This document shows, one piece after another, positions 6,951 to 7,466 of a stretch of 7,466 bases of DNA (within the stretch, counting starts at the first letter, position 1; each line of letters starts with the position of its first letter). This stretch comes from an uncultured Verrucomicrobiales bacterium. GTDB lineage: Bacteria; Verrucomicrobiota; Verrucomicrobiia; Verrucomicrobiales; Akkermansiaceae. The position numbers were made by a program, and so were the translations under genes. The notes below the pieces were generated by a model. That model was not told the DNA's origin. It ran no database searches and saw only the letters and a program-made list of their open reading frames with translations. Location: NCBI GenBank assembly GCA_937952875.1, contig CALFDI010000316.1:1-7466 (forward strand). Reading direction: 5' to 3'.

Positions 6951-7466
6951 ATGTCACAAACAGTCTGGATCACAGGAGTTTCAAAAGGGTTGGGAAAAGT
7001 TCTGGCAGAAGGTTTTGCCGCGCGAGGCTGGCAGGTCGCTGGCTGCGCACGCAGTCAACAACAGCTAGAAGATTTAGAAATGGATCTAGGAGGTGATCAC
7101 TACTTTCAATCCGCAGATGTCAGCTCTGAGCGCTCAGTAGAGCAGTGGGTGGCAGCTGCATCAGCTATGACAGGCACTCCAGATCTCCTCATTAATAATG
7201 CTGCAATTATTAATACGCCAAAGCCGCTTTGGGAGGTAAGCGAGGAGGAATTCGAGCAAGTCATGCAGATTAATATCTGTGGAGTCGCTCGCATGATCCG
7301 GGTGGTCCTGCCACTCATGCTACAGCAGGGAAGCGGCATCATTGCGAATCTTAGCAGCGGCTGGGGAAGGTCTACCTCACCAGACGTGGCCCCATATTGT
7401 GCAACAAAATGGGCGATCGAAGGTATGACTCAAGCTCTCGCTCAAGAGCTACCAAAAGGCATTGCC
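6951..7466 (+). CDS. Short-chain dehydrogenase/reductase (SDR), partial at 3' end
   Basis: The first 172 codons of a classical SDR; the reading frame is open to the window edge. The Rossmann nucleotide-binding motif TGVSKGLG (8-15) is followed by DV (56-57), NNAA (82-85, where NNAG is usual), the structural and catalytic N108 in INICG, S136 in NLSSGWG, and Y149 and K153 in YCATK. The S-Y distance of 13 and the Y-K distance of 4 are canonical, so an active NAD(P)(H)-dependent oxidoreductase is expected. R34 (CARS) after the second beta strand suggests a preference for NADP(H). Substrate cannot be read, and the missing C-terminus carries the specificity region. The ATG lies 18 bp after the ABC ATPase stop with only a weak AAGAG ahead, so the two genes are probably co-transcribed, although no known pathway joins them. 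The start fits well, with only seven residues before the nucleotide motif. Confidence 0.9.
   Translation, partial: MSQTVWITGVSKGLGKVLAEGFAARGWQVAGCARSQQQLEDLEMDLGGDHYFQSADVSSERSVEQWVAAASAMTGTPDLLINNAAIINTPKPLWEVSEEEFEQVMQINICGVARMIRVVLPLMLQQGSGIIANLSSGWGRSTSPDVAPYCATKWAIEGMTQALAQELPKGIA

Overview
The window reads as ordinary chromosomal DNA of a Gram-negative bacterium. It has signal-peptide exoproteins, a LolD-type ABC ATPase and mixed base composition. Most starts lack a Shine-Dalgarno sequence, and the M1 peptidase is of a type I associate with Bacteroidota and the PVC group. My best guess is Verrucomicrobiota, from general family resemblance only and with moderate to low confidence. I see no mobile element, CRISPR array, rRNA, tRNA or phage gene.

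Minus strand, read from right to left. A secreted M1-family zinc metallopeptidase (6155-3819) is followed after 40 bp by a secreted, membrane-anchored TPM-domain protein (3778-2996); the two probably form an envelope or exoprotein operon. After a 171 bp gap come the two subunits of acetohydroxyacid synthase, ilvB (2824-1097) and ilvN (966-427), the first step of branched-chain amino acid synthesis. They are separated by an unusual 130 bp spacer that holds the only strong Shine-Dalgarno sequence in the window and a small GC-rich hairpin. A clear rho-independent terminator (about 408-361) closes the ilvBN unit. Beyond it, the first 71 codons of a MoxR-type AAA+ ATPase (213-1) run off the left edge.

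Plus strand. From a 69 bp divergent intergenic region a GTG-started LolD/MacB-type ABC ATPase (6225-6932) is read. Its stop is followed after 18 bp by a classical short-chain dehydrogenase/reductase (from 6951) that runs off the right edge. No permease partner for the ATPase is visible.

The genes do not form a single pathway. Only ilvB and ilvN are certain functional partners. I found no convincing undescribed system. The points most worth a second look are the ilvB-ilvN spacer with its stranded Shine-Dalgarno sequence, the peptidase/TPM pair, the ATPase that lacks an adjacent permease, and a short ORF with a hairpin in the moxR leader.
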